64,000 nucleotides of DNA from Turnera subulata. Its lineage: Eukaryota; Streptophyta; Magnoliopsida; Malpighiales; Passifloraceae. The first letter of the stretch is position 1. Each line of letters opens with the position of its first letter. The DNA lies in contig JAKUCV010005450.1 in NCBI GenBank assembly GCA_028386065.3, positions 142,443 through 206,442 of the forward strand, read 5' to 3'. The position numbers and the translations under genes were made by a program. The notes below the pieces were generated by a model. The model made no database searches. It saw nothing but the letters and a program-made list of their open reading frames with translations, and was not told where the DNA came from. Below are positions 47,121 to 59,604 of the stretch, in pieces.

Positions 47121-47592
47121 AGTCTGAATAGGACTTATTAAGAAAGTTACATGGCTGACGCTAATAAACTAAGTTTACCCTGACCCCTTCCTTACCTTGG
47201 TTTAAAGTTCCATGATAAACTGTATTCATCATATTTTTTTTTTCATTAGAACTTAATAATTGGCTCAATGGTACTTGTAACAGATATTGATAAAAAAAGG
47301 ATAAACAGTGATATATATCTAATTTTGTAATCTATAATGCTTTCTACATGAGAGAAAAAAATGGAGCATCCATTCATTAAGTATTTTTTAAAGTGTTTTT
47401 GCAGAGAAACATTGTAGACCAATGGAAGAAACTAATTAAAAAAAAGGGAAGAAAAGGAAAAGGTTTGGTATATTTAATTTTCAGTTATTTATTTTTGAAT
47501 AAAATGCATTTTTAACCGTTGGTTCTCCGCCATCAGTGAAAAGTGAAAACCCGGTTACAGGGAACCGCCCCAGTTTAGTCAGTCACTTCCAT
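47121..47592. other. 5' flank of the six-exon gene
   Basis: Begins with the displaced half of the 124-bp duplicated unit (47121-47163), then AT-rich sequence without a frame. The gypsy complex therefore ends only about 560 bp upstream of the gene's ATG. Confidence 0.45.
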
Positions 47593-47605
47593 TTTGGCGG
47601 GAAAA
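47593..47605 (+). promoter_or_regulatory. E2F-type site
   Basis: TTTGGCGGGAAAA matches the classic E2F/DP consensus exactly and lies about 70-80 bp upstream of the first ATG of the six-exon gene (47674). In plants such sites mark S-phase genes for replication and repair. Binding here is inferred. Confidence 0.65.
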
Positions 47606-47673
47606 TCCCCCATCAGTAATAAATCACCGGCACAGTTTCTCTTTCTCTCGCCGCCGTGGATTCCCCGACAATC

Positions 47674-50600
47674 ATGTCCAGGTTGCCGGAAATAACCGGT
47701 CTCTTCGCCGACCTAGCGTTACATCTTCGAACCATAGGCAACACTTCACCGGTCAATCATCAACACCACCAACCAGAACGCGAAAACCCTTCGCTTGACC
47801 TCTCAATTTCAAAGCTCGCCCAATCACTTAACCTCACCGACAATTCCAGGGTTAGGGTTTTGGACACCGCACTCTCGCTTATGTGCTTCAAGGCGCCCCA
47901 GGTTGATCAGTCACTTCTTCTTTCGCTAACTTGATTAGGGTTTTTGGTTCAAGCTCCTATCTTTTGAGTATTTACTTCATTGTAATTGTCCCCGCTTTAG
48001 GTTTTTGATTCGGTGATTGAGTATTCCGTGGATACGATTGTCACTGTTTTGAACTCTTCAGTGACCTGTAAGGCTTTGTTGTTGGATAAAGAAGAAATCT
48101 TGCAGAGTGGGAGCTCGATTTCTCGTCGCGGTATTGTGGAATTGATTGACGTCGTTGAGGATATAGTTTCAAAATTGGATAGCAGGGGTGAGCATTTTCG
48201 TGTTTCTCCTTCTCTAATTGTGCGTGTGTTTATTGAATTGTATGTATGTCAAGACGGGTTGTGCTGTTTGGTTCTGAAATTGATTGTGTACAGGGCTCAG
48301 GGGCTGTATTTTTCTGCGTGGGTGAGAAGTAGTAGACACCTGATAGAGAATATGTAGTTTTATGCAGTTACATTTTGTTCATTCTTGTTAAATCACAGTT
48401 TTTATCAAGATTTAATAATACAAAACCGTGGTGTGTTAATTGTTATGTGTAATAACTTCTGTTGTTGCAGGGATGCCTTCTCATCAGCTGTTGCGTGCTT
48501 TTGCTAGAGTTGCGGTGTCAGCATCTTGCTGTGGATATCTGGCGCCATCAATGCATATCAGTGATTTTCCTCCTATTCATGGAAATAGTACTACTATCTC
48601 AAAGCTGCTCTGCCACTTGCCCCGAGATTTCTCCCTTGAGGACAATGAAATACCATTGAGGTCTTGATGCAATTAAATTTTTCAAAATGAGCAAACTTGG
48701 TGCATGTTGTACTTTCCTCAAGGTGTTATGTTCAATGAGGTCGACTAAAAATAAAAAAATGGACTTGCTTTCTCTTTTTTGTTTTCTGAAGCTCATGCCA
48801 TGCTTGCTGCATTCTATATTGTGCCATGTTCTCAGTTTTACCTTTTGCAGGTTGCTATTCTGGTATCTCCAACCTCTAACTCTTAAGCATGATATTTCAA
48901 AAATCCTGCAAGAATCCATAAAAAGGCCTTTCCTTTCTCTGAGCAAAGGATTTCTTGAGAGGACAGACTGGCGTTCTATTCTTTTATGCTTGGTACTCTC
49001 TCCAACTATGTTCATTGATACAAGAGCTCTATTACATGATTGGTTTCTGCTGATGTGAGTTCCTATTTTTGACTCTCAGATGATCTTTTTTTTTTTTTTC
49101 TTTTCATTCATTTTGAAAGAATCAAAGTCAGTAATAATACCAAAGTGCTTGGGAGGTTATGAGGTTTAAACGTAGCAGAGTTGATTGGTTTAAGCTAATT
49201 TGGTCTACTGGTCATATTCCTAGGCATTCTTTCATTGCATGGTTATCTGTACTTGATCGCTTAACCACTTGTGATAAGCTGCTGCATTGGGGTGTTATAT
49301 CCAATGGCTCTTGTTTACTTTGCTCACACTCTCTTGAGTGTCGTGACCATTTGTTTTTTGACTGCCCGTATTCCTCTGCTATATGGGGTCGTTTGCTCTC
49401 TCTTTGTCATGTTTCCAAGGTAGTTGGGGACTGGAATTGTGATTTTTCTTGGGCAAAATATCATCTGCAAAAGAGGAGTATACATGCTATGATTCTTCGA
49501 GTGGCTTGGGCTGCATGCATTTATCATACTTGGCGGGAGAGAAATAGGAGGCATTTTACTGGATGTTCTCGCTCTGTTGAGAATATTGTAGCTGACATAT
49601 GCACCGACATGAAGCTGCGCTTTCAGGGTTTAACTTGTCTGAAATACAGGGCTCTATCACAGGAGATGGCTGATCTTTGTGTTTTTTTGGGGTATACGTT
49701 TCATAGTATAGTTTTATTCCTCTGTTTGTACAGTCTTACTACTGTATAACACTCTGTTTTGTAATGTTGTTAGGACTCCTCCTAACTCAGTTTGCAATAT
49801 AATTGATTGATTTGATTCTCAAAAAAAAAAAAAAAAAAAAAATTCCCATGACTTCCTCATTTTCTAATAGCAAAAATAGTTTCCTCTGCTTCATAGAGTT
49901 GCTTAAGATCTTAATCATGTTTCCCTCTAGATTCTCTCATTCCTCCAATTTAGATTCCCGACTACAATATGCAGATTCGGTCGACATGAAACTTTATCTA
50001 GTGCACTTATTGATTTGTATTTCTCAAATTTTTCATCTTGTCATAAAAAGTATGCTTGTGAAGGATGACATGCAATATCTACCACAATAATTTTTCAGGC
50101 AAACCCCTCTCCATGAACAAAGAGGTTTTGTCCATTTGATCAAAAAAAAGAAAAAGAAGATGTCCGTCCATTTCAATTTTCATGATGTTAATCTACTTAT
50201 GCGACAGGGGTCTTGGTTCCATACTAGAGGTGCTGGTTGAATTGGTCTCCGTGATGCTAGATGTAATTTCTAGACCAGGATGGTGGGGCTTATCAGTCGA
50301 TTTAGGCTCAAGACTGCCTTTTTTGAATGCATATTTTCCGTATAAGCTCCAGTGGCTGAAGGCATTGGCCGGAACCATATGTCCTGAAAATCTTCTGCAA
50401 CTTGTCCAGTGTATTAGCGAAGCAGTTCCTATTGACATGAAGCAGTGCAGTTCAACAGTCAGACCATCGGCGATGGTAACTTCAGTAGATAACAGATCAA
50501 TCTGGTAAACGTTTTCTCCCATATATTTATTGTCTTTACCATTTCTTCAATTGCTTGAGGCTTATTCTGAAAACTTATAGTTGCATAGCAGGTCCCTGGC

Positions 50601-51582
50601 TATCAACTTTCCAGATTGGTTCTATCTTGCTTCATTTTTATTGTTTCATGGAAATCGAAGTTTCCAAGATATTTTTCAATCAAAATGTACAAATGAGGCA
50701 ACCAGAGTTGGACAAGAATGTAGCCTGGTGGAACCTGCTGTCTCTGCTGCAAGTTACATTGCCTGGATTCTGAGCCCTGCTGATAAATCTCATCAGGATA
50801 TGCTGTTTGATGCCTTGACTAAAATATCAAACAGTTGGACTAGGAAGCAAGTTGGCTCTGGCACTGATGTAAAAGGCACATCTGTCCGTCGGAAGAAGCT
50901 TAAGCAGTCCAAAACTGTTGGAAGCAAACAAGATTGTTCTGTTGGGGCCGATTATGATTGTCAATTCATCTGCTTCTGGCTCGAACAATTCCAGAAAATC
51001 ATGAAGTTTGATAATAAATCAGTGGACGGTTCAGCAGCTTGCAAGGCATCTTTTCATGTCCCACGGAATAACATGCTGCTGAGGAGAATTCCATTGGGCA
51101 TCTTGATTGGCAGTGCTTGTTCTATGAATGAAGATGGATGTGAACTGCTGTTGCATTATATTGCAACTGGTAGGATTCTTTATTCAATAATTGGTAAAAA
51201 TGCTAATTCTAAACAGAAACAACATATTCAGGTAGGGTCAGGGGTTTCAAATTTAGGAAGTGACGAATGCCATAAAAGGGATTATATATCAGGTGCCTGT
51301 CTTGTCTTTAGTTTAACTGATATTGTTGAGAGATTGTCCACCATATTTGAGAGCGAGGAGATTGGACTGGAATTTATTTGCCAGGTGAAATTAAGGACAT
51401 GCAGGTACTTGATCAAGTGTATCAAAAGGTTATTGCTGCCTCCTCCTGACAATGTTGAAGTTCTGATGCTGATGGATCTGCATGCTAGATTGGAGGGATG
51501 GAGGCATCAAGGAAAAAGGGTACTACAGCTTGATAAAGAGATAGAGAGTTCCATAAACAGCCTAAAGGATATTACAGCTTGA
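47674..51582 (+). CDS. Conserved-looking plant protein of unknown function (6 exons, 622 aa)
   Basis: Exons: 47674-47901, 48001-48187, 48471-48660, 48851-49054, 50208-50504, 50592-51582. All introns are GT-AG and the phases close exactly, giving 622 residues. I start at ATG 47674 (MSRLPEITGLFADLALHL); the frame is open upstream to a GTG but without an ATG. The protein is mostly predicted helix and rich in Leu, with no signal peptide, no obvious membrane span and no catalytic motif I recognise. A basic patch RRKKLKQSKTVGSK (about residues 390-405) could be a nuclear signal. Exon 6 encodes more than half of it. The upstream E2F-type site suggests S-phase expression, so a role in chromosome replication or repair is possible but is inference only. 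Intron 4 holds a LINE tail. Convergent with the beta-galactosidase gene. Confidence 0.88.
49140..49842 (+). mobile_element. 5'-truncated LINE with poly(A), inside intron 4
   Basis: A frame at 49159-49749 encodes the zinc-binding tail that follows reverse transcriptase in plant L1-like elements (HSFIAWLSVLDRLTTCDKL, C-LLC-H-LE-CRDHLFFDCPYS, IW-RLL). It is followed by a short 3' UTR and a 22-base A-run ending near 49842. RT and endonuclease are missing, as expected for 5' truncation on insertion. It lies in sense with the host gene; the flanking exons still join in frame, so the gene is probably tolerant of it. No target duplication identified. Confidence 0.85.
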
Positions 51583-53016
51583 CAAAGATTTAGAGAATGC
51601 CATTAAAAAGTCCAAGTCATGCATTATCACTATGAACAGATTTTGCAACTCTTTAGCTCTTTTTTTTTTTTTTTTTGGTCGAACTTTAGCTCCTTGTTTG
51701 TGTTATAGCTCCTTGAACGTTTTCTTCCTTTGTTATAAGGGCAGGTTACTAACTTACTGTTGTTATATCTTCACTTATCTTTCACATAGTAAAAATATAG
51801 CTGAAAGAGACTCAAGCTGCTTTCATTTTGTTCCACATGTATAGAGGGAAGGTATGTTTATTCCATTAATCTGGTGGTGGAAGACGTTAAGCATGCCAGG
51901 TTGTATACCTCTCAACATTTCTCAGGCTAAACAGTATGTTGGCAAAGGTCCGGAACTCAGATGTGGTAAGTTTCAACATAACAAACTATACTTTGGATAC
52001 TGAATGATATACCAGGTGCTTATCATGATGAGGTTAGAGTGGTCCTGCACTGTCATTTGGTCTGCAAGGCTTACAAGGGCTAGGCTGCAAAGAATTAGAG
52101 GAAACTTAAAGAATATGTAATGCTCTATTATAGAAATCTACAATCCAAATTCTCATAAATGGCTGGCTATTATTCTTTTCCTGTGTATTCAGCAGCAATC
52201 TGCTATTCCTTGTACAACTATACCCCAGCAAGCTAAAAGGCTTACCTTTTTATGGCTAAGGCTTTGCAACCCAACGTTATGTATTCCTAAGTATGATGTA
52301 TGGACTAGCATCTGCAGATAATAGCATTTCCATTTACATGAAGCATGCGAACCACTTTGCATTCTCATTGGGCTTTGCCTTGATAGTGCATCGTATGTTT
52401 CTATGCTTCACGTTTGCAAATCCATCCCCGTGGAAACCTGTGATGCATAAAATTGATAATCCTGTAAAAAATATGTAACTAGTAATCCATGTACCAAGAT
52501 GTAGGTAATCTGGTCATTTATTGGTCAACTGTGGATTTTCCAGACTTCAGCTGCAGACCGCCTCAACTGAGAGTTTCTTTGAGATTTCTGGACATGCATC
52601 TCTTTCAAAGACTTCAGGAGCCACAAATACTGAGCAGAACTGCTTTCCAATAGATTTCCGCTATGAGTGCTTCTGTTAGTACTTAGTTTTCTAAAATGTC
52701 AAAGCGGTCAGGGAACAAGAACTAGTCAATCTGAAGCGATGTGAGTCAAATTTCAGGTTTCTGACAGGCCCAATTTTCATAAAATGACAGTTCAGGTTTC
52801 TGTTGGATCTGCATCTTCGTTGGAAGTCCATACTAAAGGGACAGGCTCCACAATACGAGGAGCCAATGGCCAAATTTGCTTGTACGAGTATCAACCAAAC
52901 TTTCAGGGCTTATATTTAAGGTTTAGGCCGAGTATCTGGGATTGTTGCTTCAGCCAGTGATATAGAAGAATTTAAAAACAAGGGTTGTTATTGTTTAGCG
53001 TACCCTTTCTAAGCCA
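51583..53016. other. Convergent 3' spacer
   Basis: Shared 3' flank of the six-exon gene and the beta-galactosidase gene. No frame over about 70 codons. It must hold the 3' UTRs of both; I cannot place the polyadenylation sites with confidence. Confidence 0.4.
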
Positions 53017-56000
53017 TCAGATGGACTTAGAAATGCCTCCTGTAGTTCTACTGACCAAAGCAATTCCATTTGGATTGCCACCAAATTCTTCAAACACAAC
53101 CAACAGATTTCCAGATGGGTTCAGCCATGAGCGTGGAACATGGTACCTGGAATTAATACAAGCATAATCAATGTATTCAAAGTGAATCAAGGAATCATAG
53201 GAAAAGAAAACAGTGAAGTTTCTAACCATCTCTGGGAGGGTTCTCCACATTTAGTTCGGCATTTCTTGTCCTCAAAATATCCAGCGTAGTTACAAGGAGC
53301 ACAATTGCCACGAGCTATATATGTAGGCCAGTGTCGTCCGATGCATTGACCATTAACCCACATCAGGCCTTTTCCCATGCTACCCATATCTAAAGCTAGC
53401 GGATCGTTGCCTGCTGGGGCATTGAAAGTAGTCTGAAAGCATCAAAATACACACATGAATTAGTGATTAATGGAAAAACACACACACACAACTCTATTCC
53501 TTCCCCAGAACCAAACACCGCAAAACAGAATGCAGTGAAATATGCCTGACCTTGTACCATTGCAGCGGTTGTTTTTGAGCCAATGCTGATCCTTCCGCCC
53601 ATTTTGCAGATGCACTGCCGCCAGCAGTGTGAAGCTTAAGTCCTTCACCCTTCAGACCAATCTGCCTCAGACAGGACAGGGACACGGAGATGAATGATTC
53701 TCTATACATGTAAATTACAATTTCTAACTGAAATGGTAAAAGGTTATCATTGAATTAGAACCAATGCAAAAAATCTGAACTGACAGGAAACCTTTCACGG
53801 AAAACATACCTTATATGACCATTTCCACTTTGACATATCTAGAGTCCCAGCATTCAAACCCTGCAATGTAACTGGGCCTAGCACGCCCGCGTTCCAAGTC
53901 TCAAAATGCAGGCCAACATTCTGCATGAGAAAAAGCACAACAATGGCCTTCACAACTAATGCCAAAAAGAGCAAGCACAGAGAAAAAAGAGGTGAGAGCA
54001 CTAACCGGAAGACCCACAGCCACGCTTAATAAAGAAATTTTGTTAGAACCAGCAATCAAGTTAACATTTTGTCTAAATGTCAACTTAGGATTGGCTAATC
54101 CCCCATATACGGTTCCTGCAACAAGAACAAACTAAGAATTGCAGACTGAAGATCACCAAGAGCAACTACAAATGTAAACAGCAATCTGCTACTCCATCTA
54201 CCTTCTAGGTGACCATTGATGAAAACATGCAAAGCATGACCAGCTGAAAGAACTGTGAGTAGGGGGTTCTTTCCATTCTTCAGAAATGCTTCATTATGAT
54301 CGATATTGACGCTGAATGCGGAAGAGAATATCCAAGAATGGTAAGCTAGAGATGTTTAACTAACAATGCCACAACTTTTCTCAGCTTTGAGATGCTTGAA
54401 AGATTAAGAGTGTTAACAGTTGTTTACTTTGTCATGTACCACAAGTAGTCTGTGGCATCCCTGGTGACGTTTATTTGCTCCCACAAACCATCCATTGTAG
54501 TAGTATCAGCGGTGTATCCAGTGGCAGTTTCATCAGTGTATGATTGCCAAGAAAATCCACCGCCTACTGGTGTCATTTTTTTCTGTGAGCTTTGGACTCC
54601 GGGCTGCACAGATTTTACACTTCAGACATCAAATTCATCCTTTCGAATCTTTTCGACATTGTTATTATTTATCAGAATTTCTCAAGATGTTTGGAAAGAA
54701 AATATAGCTAGGTACAACTGATATGGACACAACTCCCCTATTCAAAACGAAAACAAGTTAAAGAGATCTTAACATCAAAAAAAAAGAAGTTAAAGAGATC
54801 ATGCCAATTTTAAGCAAAGTGCACTCCCTACCTTTGCAGTGTTATAAACGGCAGTTTTGCAATCGGGAAGAATACTGATGGACCAAGGTGGCAGGTCATA
54901 ATGCCCATTTTCAAAGTTCACTTTCACAGGGTACTTTGTATCATAGTTTGCAAGGAATGCAGCACAGGCAGATGCTGACTTGAATACTATAGCCTGAAAA
55001 TGAAGTAACGAACAGCAAATTGAAACAAGAAATCACAGATAGTATAGAATGAAACATGAAAAGAATTTAAATCTCATGGCACCTGTTGATTATGTCCCAG
55101 TGATGAGACCGTGGGCTCTGCATAAAGTAAAGCAGGTTCACATTGCTTGATGACTTTATGCAAATCTCTCAAATGTCCCCACTTTGGTTCGTTTGGCAAT
55201 CCTGGTACAAGGTTGGTGAATCCTCCTTAGAACAAGTTCGAATATTATTTACTTTCATTTCTACGTCAAACACTTCTTTTGAAATTTAAAATAAAGATTC
55301 TTCCATCTTTGTAAGATATCAGCCGTCAGCTATCACCCACCAGGAGGATTATGTCATGTGTTGTCTATGCTCAGGCATTAGGAAGTAGTTAAGAGCTTTT
55401 AATGTGCGTTCAAGTACAATCATGTGGCAGGTAGTATCACTCTAGCACAACCTACTGCAGAACACATACCATACTCATCAAGAGGGGCGTCAAAATCATA
55501 GCTGGTGGCAATAAAGGGGCCGCCGGATGTGCGGCCAAAATTGGTTCCTCCATGATACTGCAGAAAACAAACATAAAAAAGGCAACCCAACAGATCAGGT
55601 AGGGCCATATTGCCAAAGCTAGCAATTGCTTTCCATTGTAGAGGTATGCATCCGTGTGTGGTAAGCAAATTACTACTGTTTGGTTGACTCACCATGTAAT
55701 AATTTACAAAGAAACCATTGTTTAGTATGAACCTTGCAACTGAGAATGCAACATCTTCTGCTGGCCTAGAGGGAACTGCACCGCCAAACTCTGTGTACCT
55801 GAGGGAATGTACAGTTAAGGATAACAGTAAGGATTTGCCTATGAAAAATTCCCTCAAGGCTCAAGGCTAACAGATTATGATTTACCATGATTATTATTAC
55901 TTACCAGCCAGTCCAGTTTTCTGTCCACATCTTGGGTTTGTTGGGGTCGTTTGGTTTGAAATTTTCGCAGTAATATGCATTGCATGTATCTATCTGCACA

Positions 56001-57638
56001 GCGTAAAACCGCCGCACACAGGTTTGGTTAAACCTTAGATAATTAGGAAAGCTTTCATCTAACAGAAAAGGAAGAATGAAAAAATTGGAGCCTGAAACGA
56101 TTTCGATCAATCAACCGAGAGGCATGTTCATCATAGTAGAGCATTAAAGAAATGACAAGAAAAGAAAAAGATTGATAGGGCCCATCAAAATTCAATGAAA
56201 AGGGAAACCAAGAGAAAAAGGAATGAGAGAATAAACATAAAAAATGGACACAGCATCACACTTCTTAGGAAAAGAAGACGTTGTAAAACATGTGTAGAAT
56301 CACTTACAACAATAGGGGGGGCATGCTCGTGCTTGCACATAACCCATGGGACTCCTGTGTTCAGACCCACAGCCATTTCAGCTGCCCATTTGGCGTACGC
56401 CTTACCGGGTGCACCAATTTCCCACTCTACAGGTCCATACTCGTTCTCTATCTGTCCAAAAAACAAACAAACTTATGAAATGATGATGAGTAGAGGTAGG
56501 TTCTGGTGGGCAATGTAAAAAAATTAATATAATCCAAGAGTATAAAATAACAATTACCCAATTCTAGAAACATGGTAGATTTTGCAACGAGCTAATTTTC
56601 CTACCTGAGATACAATGATTGGACCTCCTTGGGGTTCATATAACTTTTCTGCCTTCATCATGCCAACAATCTTCTCCGTAAACTTTTGCATGGCCGCCTT
56701 TATTGTAATTATCAATAAATCAAGTTAAGCTAACAGGTAAACAAGATAAAATCAAACCATTACTAAATCTGCAATGAGAAAATTCCAACCTTGAAAGGTC
56801 CATTGTCTGTTCGGAAAGACATACCCGGGACGTATTTTAGCCAAACCGGGAATCCCCTGTAAACCAGAAACAGAGCAAAAAAGCAGAGCATGTCAAATTA
56901 CTGAAAAAGAATATAAGAGTGAGATTTTAATATGCAGAGTCATATATTTTGTAACCATACCCAAAATTCCATTCAGCACAAACGTAGGGACCAATCCGCA
57001 GATGAACATAAAGGCCTGCCTGTTGCACCAGCTTGATGAACTTCACCAGGTCATATCTATCCTCAAAATAATACTGGTGGTTTTTTTACCAAAAGCGTGA
57101 GAAACAAATGAGCTTCTCTTGACAGAAAAAATTAGAAGGAAACTGGAAAAGGAAAAACAAAAATACAATTGGCATTACTTTTCCAGGAGAAGGCTCGTGT
57201 CCATTCCAAAAGACATAAGTCTGTATCACATCTAAGCCTCCTTCTTTGGCCTTCTGGATAAGACCAGGCCACATCTGTATCCAACACCAAATCCACAAAA
57301 TATTCACAGGAGGAGCACAAAACAACGTATAAAAAAAGACAACATGAAAAAAGCAGAAAATCATCCTTTGGTCAGAATGGAAATAAACAAACAGAAGAGC
57401 ACAAGAAACTGAAGCAACCCGTGAATCACATTGGACTTATTATTACCCCAGGGGTGCTTCTTGGATAATGAATGGACCCAGAAAACAGAATCCTTCTCTT
57501 CCCATTGATTTTAATAGCCTTGTAGTCATAACTCACAGAAGCTGTAACAGAACAAAGCAAGGAAGGAGCCAAGAGCAGGAACACAAACATGAACCTGCAG
57601 GCTGTTAACGCATTCCGATTTGAAACTTGTGTCTCCAT
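53017..57638 (-). CDS. BGAL: Beta-galactosidase, glycoside hydrolase family 35 (18 exons, 740 aa, secreted)
   Basis: Exons (minus strand): 57638-57447, 57274-57179, 57073-56961, 56856-56790, 56697-56605, 56451-56308, 55993-55905, 55798-55693, 55557-55470, 55201-55083, 54993-54832, 54603-54428, 54311-54202, 54115-54006, 53920-53810, 53661-53551, 53432-53227, 53146-53017. All introns are GT-AG and all phases close, giving 740 residues. Signal peptide ([19 protein letters not shown]), then [21 protein letters not shown]. The acid/base Glu is in QIENEYGP and the nucleophile Glu in [24 protein letters not shown] follows. It ends after the C-terminal jelly-roll part ([23 protein letters not shown]) with no SUEL lectin domain, so it is of the short apoplastic kind that trims galactose from pectin side chains or arabinogalactan. 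Unusual residues: STPG before MWP (normally STPE) and [10 protein letters not shown]. In-frame upstream ATGs exist to 57698; the chosen start gives the best signal peptide. Confidence 0.96.
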
Positions 57639-58479
57639 GTTTCCTGTCATAAAATATCTAAAGTGGCCTTTTGTCCGTGTAGATAGAAAACCCTTCAATG
57701 CTTTACAAAAAAATTTTAAAAAGAGAAGTGAGGAAGGGAGGAGACACAGGAGGTTTGTTTTTCCCGGGCAAAAACTTCCTGTTCAATCCTTTTGAGAATG
57801 ACAAAAGAAAAGTGAAATGAATACTTCCAGGAGTTGATGGGTCGTGCGTGTTGGGTTGTGTTGCATTTGTTTACTAGTAATACTAGTACTAGTAGTAGTA
57901 GTTTAATGGTTTAATTTGATTACAGGAGCGAGTACGGATCTTAGCTTCTATGAGTTTTGTTGGCTATGCTTATATAGGATTTCTTTTTGCTTTGTTAGGA
58001 GCTACTATGAGTTTTGTTGGCTCCGTGGATTTTACCGTTTGCTGGAAGTTAATCAGTAACTGTCTGTGTGATCTTTACGGAGATCCACTACTTATGGCAC
58101 TGACCACTCATGACCTATCAATGTTTGCTCGGTAAAACTCAGACCCAAAAAACTATTTGTTTTGGTAAAAATATTTTCATTATGAAAAGTCTATAATTCA
58201 GCATAATTATAGCCTTTATGTGGCTGCTCACTCTTTCATAATTATTTTCACTATAATTTAGCATTGGCTTTTTATCTAATTTTTTTTCTTCTCATGCTAA
58301 AACTAATTTTGAAACAAGACAACTTTCCAACTTAGAGAAATAGAGAATTTTTAGATGTCATATTTCTACGGGAGAAAAAATTAACCAATAAGAAAAGGTA
58401 AATGGGTTGCTATTTTACGGTGTTTACAATGCAGCATTAATACAACAGTGGAAGAAACTAAGCCAAATAATATGCTATA
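57639..58479. other. Promoter-side flank of the beta-galactosidase gene
   Basis: AT-rich; no gene. It contains two close direct copies of ATGAGTTTTGTTGGCT (57949 and 58007) and an ACTAGTA-rich run at 57880-57900. Ends at CTATA before the next LTR. Confidence 0.4.
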
Positions 58480-58677
58480 TGTTATAAAAACGTGTAAAAG
58501 TAGAGTCACTGTGCGTGACTATTCCACCAACCTTTGTATATATATACATGAGTAACAAAGGAATAAAATTTGACGGAAAATACCCAGCTCTTCTATCCTT
58601 CACCGGCAGTCTTCATCCTCTCCTCTTCATCCCTTTTTCTTTGTAAATTCTCCATTAAAACACTCAATTTTACAACA
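58480..58677 (+). repeat. 5' LTR of the second copia A type element
   Basis: Exactly 198 bp, like the copia A LTR, but similar only at the extreme ends. TATA-like TATATATATA at 58536-58545. Confidence 0.8.
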
Positions 58678-58729
58678 CGTTATCAGCACGAGTTAGCCTC
58701 TACCCGGCGCAAACGAAAACCGACCAGAA

Positions 58730-59395
58730 AACAGTGAATGGAGAAGGAAAAAGAAAAAAATACCGGCTGGCCGTTTTCATCTCCGGCGCCGGCTTTCACG
58801 CCGCCGTGCACGACACCACCACAGCCATCACGATCCCCTCGCTGTCGCCGACCTGTCGACGCCCCTTCCCGACGTTTTCGTTGCCGGACGCGCCGTCAAA
58901 GGCTGTCGACCCGACGGCGGATCCGGACCCGTTTGCTGCCAAAGCCGGGTCTGCCTTCACCCGACTGTTCTTCCGCCGCCCAACCGAGGTCGTCGCCGCC
59001 CTGCTGCAGCCCGCCGTGGTCCATGTCGCCCGCCGCAGCCGTGACGGGTCACGCCTCCTCAAGTCGGGTCGCGTGCTTCATGCCGTCCACCCGCAGCCCC
59101 TTCGCCATCTTCCACTCGACGCGTCGCCGACGACCGGATGAAGGTCGACTGAACCTTCCTTCTCCACAGCGCCGACGCCGTGACTTGCTCTCTCCCTTCC
59201 ACCACAATGAAGCCACCGTTGCAGAGGACCGCCACCACACACAGGGAAGCCGATTCCCCCCTTTTTCTTCATTTCCTTCCATTTTTTTTTTCTCTATTTT
59301 CTATATCTTCCCATTTAAATCCTTATTTTCTCATATCATTTTCTTTCGATTGCACGACTCGGGTGAACCACCAATGCTTTAAACCACCCCCAAAG
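58730..59395 (+). other. GC-rich leader of the second element, probably non-coding
   Basis: Overlapping Pro/Arg/Ser-rich frames on both strands, longest 214 codons from 58738. The pattern is compositional: no known domain, no similarity to the copia A leader frames, and no support beyond length. Confidence 0.45.
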
Positions 59396-59604
59396 TAGAA
59401 ACTCAAGGGCAGATCCAAAGGGCAAGGGGGCAAGCCCCCTAGGATCCAAAACTTATATTAGATTATATTGTAAAATAAATCATTAATTTGATGGTGGCTT
59501 AGTGGTTATGTGTTGATTTTTGCACTTTGTTTGGAGTCGTGGCTTGTGTGTGTTTGTTTGGTAAGAAGTAGTAAACAGGGAATTGGCTGAATTGGGAGGA
59601 GCGC

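Noticed and set aside
47656..47673. Upstream GTG start for the six-exon gene
   Set aside because: Non-ATG; the ATG at 47674 in the same frame is the simpler start and leaves the E2F site at a normal distance.
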